A stretch of DNA of 18,626 bases from an uncultured Bacteroidaceae bacterium (lineage in GTDB: Bacteria; Bacteroidota; Bacteroidia; Bacteroidales; Bacteroidaceae): positions 1 through 18,626 of the forward strand of contig CAJGDX010000037.1 of NCBI GenBank assembly GCA_904502185.1, written 5' to 3'. This document shows, in pieces, positions 15,840 to 18,626 of the stretch (position 1 is the first letter of the stretch; every line of letters starts with the position of its first letter). The notes under the pieces are model-generated. The model was not told the origin of the DNA. It made no database searches and saw nothing but the letters and a program-made list of their open reading frames with translations. The position numbers and the translations under genes were made by a program.

Positions 15840-16700
15840 ATGAAAGCAATTCTAAGATTTTTATTTTTAATTTTAACGCTACAATGTACCTTGTGTGTTG
15901 TCGCACAGGAGCCATACATTAAAAAGGGTAGAAAATGGTGCGTCATGAGTAAATATCTGAATCCATACGTAGATGCAGATATCAATATTTACGTAGCAGA
16001 CGGCGAAGTACTTATAGATGCTAAGTCCTACACAAGTATAATATTATCCGCAAATGGAAGACCTGACGATGAGATACGTCTGGATGGAACAAAAATATAT
16101 GCACGCATGTGGAATGATTGCGATTCTTTGCTTTTCGATGAATCATGGAGCGAAGGCGACACGACAACCTGGGTAGATGATGATGTTTTTGACGAGGAGA
16201 GTATGAGTCGTGTTGACAAATACGAAACAGTGGTAAATACCGGTTATCTCAATGGACGCAAATATTGGGATTTGGATTTGAACGGTTGGAAATGTACATG
16301 GTTGCATGGGGTCGGATACATCAAAGGGGGTCGATGGATTTTTGGGGAACACAATTGGGCTGTTGGTGGTCCGTCCTATTCACTAATCTACTGCGTAGAA
16401 GAGAATGGCGATACGTTGTATGTAGACCATAGTCTCATTCATATGGTTCAGACAGGTATTTCACCTGCCATTGTCGAGGATGATGTAATTTGTCAACAAT
16501 CCTCTGATGGTCTTTGGGTAAATCTCGGCGCAAACATCCCTCAGTGGAGCGCCACCCTCTACAACAGCAACGGCATCTGTGTTGCGCAGAAAGAGGGTGA
16601 AGGCAGCGAAATGTTCCTTCCCGCCGACAGTAAAGGTACGCATATTCTTGTGGTAAAAGCCGGTGGCAGGGTGGTAAAGAAAAAGATAGCACTGAAGTAA
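15840..16700 (+). CDS. Secreted protein with T9SS type A-like C-terminal sorting domain
   Basis: A 286-residue exported protein. Residues 1-23 are a signal peptide ending at CVVAQ. The middle (about 28-215) resembles a family common in Bacteroides and Prevotella in which short modules read as a required/keyed value, a displayed element and a W-x-x-G-x-G turn: GTKIYARMW, SLLFDESWSEGDT, LNGWKCTWLHGVGYIKGG. The last 66 residues (221-286) look like a type A sorting domain of the type IX secretion system, with SATLYNSNGICVAQ, FLPADSKGTHILVVKAGG and a basic end KKKIALK. This predicts export across the outer membrane with removal of the tail, if the genome encodes a T9SS. The 5' part is AT-rich relative to the 3' part (see findings). 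No biochemical function can be given. A terminator follows 13 bases after the stop codon. Confidence 0.8.
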   Translation: MKAILRFLFLILTLQCTLCVVAQEPYIKKGRKWCVMSKYLNPYVDADINIYVADGEVLIDAKSYTSIILSANGRPDDEIRLDGTKIYARMWNDCDSLLFDESWSEGDTTTWVDDDVFDEESMSRVDKYETVVNTGYLNGRKYWDLDLNGWKCTWLHGVGYIKGGRWIFGEHNWAVGGPSYSLIYCVEENGDTLYVDHSLIHMVQTGISPAIVEDDVICQQSSDGLWVNLGANIPQWSATLYNSNGICVAQKEGEGSEMFLPADSKGTHILVVKAGGRVVKKKIALK

Positions 16701-16713
16701 GATAAAGAGAACT

Positions 16714-16755
16714 AAAGAGGGCAACCCATTTACACTTTTGGGTTGCCCTCTTTTT
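16714..16755 (+). terminator. Terminator between the convergent secreted-protein and manC genes
   Basis: AAAGAGGGCAACCCA (16714-16728) pairs perfectly with TGGGTTGCCCTCTTT (16739-16753), a 15-bp stem with a 10-base loop, followed by TTATTAT. On the reverse strand the stem is followed by AGTTCTCTTT, a weaker U-tract. It can therefore serve the forward gene strongly and the reverse-strand manC transcript perhaps partly. Confidence 0.92.
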
Positions 16756-16772
16756 ATTATGATATTTACACG

Positions 16773-17870
16773 CTAAACAAACTCATCGCCATATTTCATG
16801 CGTGCATCGTTTAGGAATTTTCTTATATCCCCTTCCCTACCCTTCTTGCAGACAAGAAGCACATTGCCAACATCGGCTATCAGCAGGTCGTCTACGTCCT
16901 GAATAATCGCCAGTTTGTCCTTAGGCAGCACAACTACATTGTCGCGACTGTTATAGGTGATTGTACGTGATTTCTTAACAAGAGCATTTCCATTGCTGTC
17001 CTTTGGGAAAGTGCTGTAAAGAGAATCCCATGTACCGAGGTCGGCCCATCCGAATTTACCTATCTGCAGATAGACATTGTCGGCACGTTCCATCACTGCA
17101 TAGTCCATAGAGACGTTGGGGAACGAGGTGTAGGCATCGTAGACGCGACGGCGACGTTCATCCCTGTTGGGATACTCCCTGAAGACACGCTCGAGCTCGC
17201 CCATCATATCAGGCAGCAGTTCGGTCATGGTGTCGATTATGGTCTGCACATTCCAGATGTATATACCGGAGTTCCAATAGAATTCGCCACTCTCCATAAA
17301 GACCTTTGCAAACTCGTATGCAGGTTTTTCGGTAAAGGTACGCACTTTGTAGAATGTACCGTTGTCGACATCCTCTTCCACCGCTTCGGCCTGAATATAT
17401 CCGTATCGTGTCTCGGGACATGTAGGTTTGATACCTACAACAACAAGATTGCTGCGTGTAGCCACAAAGTCGAGTCCGTGATTAACGGTTTCTACGAACA
17501 TATTCTCGTCGAGTATCAGTTGGTCGGCCTGTGCAACCACAATGTTCGCCTGCGGATTGAGCTGGCGTATGTGGCAGGCAACGTAGGCTATACTGGGCGC
17601 GGTGCCACGATAGGTCGGTTCGTGAAGTATCTGGTCGGAAGAGAGTTGCGGCAACTGCTCCTTTACCAGAGCCGAGTAGTCGCTGTTGGTTGAAACTATT
17701 ATGTTTTTCAACGGAACTATGCGACTGTAACGGTCGAATGTCTGCTGCAAAAGGGTTCTTCCACAGCCCAGAAGGTCGTGAAACTGCTTGGGATAGACTT
17801 TGCGACTCAAAGGCCACAGACGGCTACCGATACCGCCTGCCATTATTACACAATACCGATTTTTATCCAT
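16773..17870 (-). CDS. manC: Mannose-1-phosphate guanylyltransferase
   Basis: A 365-residue nucleotidyltransferase making GDP-mannose and pyrophosphate from mannose-1-phosphate and GTP, the cytosolic precursor for mannose- and fucose-containing surface glycans. The nucleotide-binding signature runs from G12 to F30, GGIGSRLWPLSRKVYPKQF. Other family blocks are RTFTEKPAYEFA, FYWNSGIYIW, SMDYAVMERA and FGWADLGTWDSLY. The protein has only the transferase and its short C-terminal extension, without the cupin-type isomerase domain of bifunctional AlgA/ManC enzymes; this is usual in Bacteroidales. The metal-site segment usually read as PSDH or AADH is QADQ here (D116 kept, His replaced by Q117). The start ATG complements 17868-17870 and lies 61 bases downstream of asnS on the same strand. 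Confidence 0.95.
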   Translation of the reverse strand: MDKNRYCVIMAGGIGSRLWPLSRKVYPKQFHDLLGCGRTLLQQTFDRYSRIVPLKNIIVSTNSDYSALVKEQLPQLSSDQILHEPTYRGTAPSIAYVACHIRQLNPQANIVVAQADQLILDENMFVETVNHGLDFVATRSNLVVVGIKPTCPETRYGYIQAEAVEEDVDNGTFYKVRTFTEKPAYEFAKVFMESGEFYWNSGIYIWNVQTIIDTMTELLPDMMGELERVFREYPNRDERRRRVYDAYTSFPNVSMDYAVMERADNVYLQIGKFGWADLGTWDSLYSTFPKDSNGNALVKKSRTITYNSRDNVVVLPKDKLAIIQDVDDLLIADVGNVLLVCKKGREGDIRKFLNDARMKYGDEFV

Positions 17871-17888
17871 TTTATCGCATTTATAAGC

Positions 17889-17916
17889 AGCAGCACCCTG
17901 CTAGCAGGGTGCTGCT
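17889..17916 (-). terminator. 28-base perfect palindrome between asnS and manC, possible terminator or attenuator
   Basis: The 14-base arm AGCAGCACCCTGCT (17889-17902) is directly followed by its exact reverse complement, so any RNA hairpin has a very stable GC-rich stem with a loop of about 4 bases. On the reverse strand it lies 15 bases after the asnS stop and is followed by GCTTATAAATG, which is not a good U-run. It may terminate asnS partially, stabilise its 3' end, or act in the manC leader. Confidence 0.55.
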
Positions 17917-17931
17917 TTATGAATAGTTTAT

Positions 17932-18626
17932 TTAGAACTCAGCGTTGTTCGGAGTACGGGGGAAAGGTATCACATCGCGGATGTTGGACATACCTGTCAC
18001 GAAGAGCAACAGACGCTCGAATCCGAGACCGAAACCTGAGTGGGGGCATGAACCGTAGCGACGTGTGTCGAGGTACCACCACATATCCTTCATGGGGATT
18101 CCCAGCTCTTCGATGCGGGCGAGCAGTTTGCCATAGTCGGCCTCACGCTCGGAACCACCGATAATCTCGCCGATTTTGGGGAAGAGTACGTCCATTGCAC
18201 GTACAGTCTTTCCATCCTCGTTCTGCTTCATGTAGAAGGCCTTTATCTCCTTGGGATAGTCGGTAAGGATTACAGGACGTTTGAAGTGGTGCTCCACGAG
18301 GTATCTCTCATGCTCCGAAGCAAGGTCTACACCCCAGTATACGGGGAATTCGAACTTGTGACCGTCGGCAACTGCCTTTTCAAGAATCTCGATACCTTCG
18401 GTATATTTCAGACGTACGAATTCGGTGTTGATGATTGAACGCAGACGCTCGATAAGCTCCTTGTCGAACATATTGTTAAGGAAAGTAATATCCTCCATAC
18501 AGTTATCCAAAGCCCACTGTACGCAGTACTTTATAAACTCCTCGGCAAGTTCCATGTTGTCGAAGATATCGTTGAACGCAACTTCGGGCTCAATCATCCA
18601 GAACTCGGCCAAGTGACGGGGAGTAT
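17932..18626 (-). CDS. asnS: Asparagine--tRNA ligase, C-terminal half (5' part beyond the window)
   Basis: This is the C-terminal class II catalytic core of asparaginyl-tRNA synthetase, which charges tRNA-Asn with asparagine using ATP. About 231 of the expected roughly 465 residues are visible. The frame continues off the right edge: codons upstream of the TTG at 18610-18612 read LPRH before LAEFWMIEPE, so that TTG is internal and not a start. Landmarks are DLASEHERYLVEHHF, KAFYMKQNEDGKTVRAMDVL, GEIIGGSERE and motif 3 GFGLGFERLLLFVTGMSNIR, ending IPFPRTPNNAEF. The family also includes aspartyl-tRNA synthetases, but the NIRDVIPFPRTP ending and the EFWMIEPE stretch are asparaginyl-specific in my recollection. 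manC follows on the same strand after a palindrome. Confidence 0.96.
   Translation of the reverse strand, partial: TPRHLAEFWMIEPEVAFNDIFDNMELAEEFIKYCVQWALDNCMEDITFLNNMFDKELIERLRSIINTEFVRLKYTEGIEILEKAVADGHKFEFPVYWGVDLASEHERYLVEHHFKRPVILTDYPKEIKAFYMKQNEDGKTVRAMDVLFPKIGEIIGGSEREADYGKLLARIEELGIPMKDMWWYLDTRRYGSCPHSGFGLGFERLLLFVTGMSNIRDVIPFPRTPNNAEF

Overview
The window is ordinary chromosomal DNA from a member of the Bacteroidales. RpoB, RpoC and L7/L12 read as close orthologues of Bacteroides/Prevotella-type proteins. Genes lack Shine-Dalgarno sequences and have A-rich leaders instead. One promoter carries the Bacteroidetes TAnnTTTG -7 element. Several lineage-typical families are present: a GlsA/GlsB-type glycine-lipid enzyme pair, a DUF4292 lipoprotein and a secreted protein with a type IX secretion (T9SS)-like tail. 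Genus cannot be fixed from the sequence alone.

Bases 1-8730 hold the end of the ribosomal-protein/RNA polymerase operon: the 3' part of rplL, a hairpin-rich rplL-rpoB spacer that looks like an attenuator, complete rpoB and complete rpoC, closed by a very strong terminator (23-bp stem). Bases 8737-10691 are a separate transcription unit with its own promoter, a PlsC-type O-acyltransferase and an OlsB-like N-acyltransferase, again closed by a terminator. Together these are predicted to build N-acyloxyacyl glycine (glycine) lipids.

Bases 10755-15781 are a tightly packed forward series: dut, a TPR protein, a DUF4292 lipoprotein, envC and a small orphan predicted outer-membrane protein. Gaps are 14-34 bases and there is one 26-base overlap. 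Apart from dut, every product carries an export signal, so this is best read as an envelope/cell-division module. It is followed by a secreted protein with a T9SS-like C-terminal domain and AT-rich 5' coding sequence. A bidirectional-looking terminator separates it from the reverse-strand pair asnS (5' part beyond the window) and manC, which have a 28-base perfect palindrome between them.

No tRNA, rRNA, insertion sequence, CRISPR array or phage gene was found, and no gene-free stretch exceeds about 115 bases. I see no clearly new multi-gene system. The points most worth a second look are the envelope cluster with its orphan barrel-like protein, two dnaX-type slippery heptamers in the TPR/DUF4292 overlap, the mosaic T9SS-tailed gene, and the rplL-rpoB spacer with mutually exclusive hairpins.
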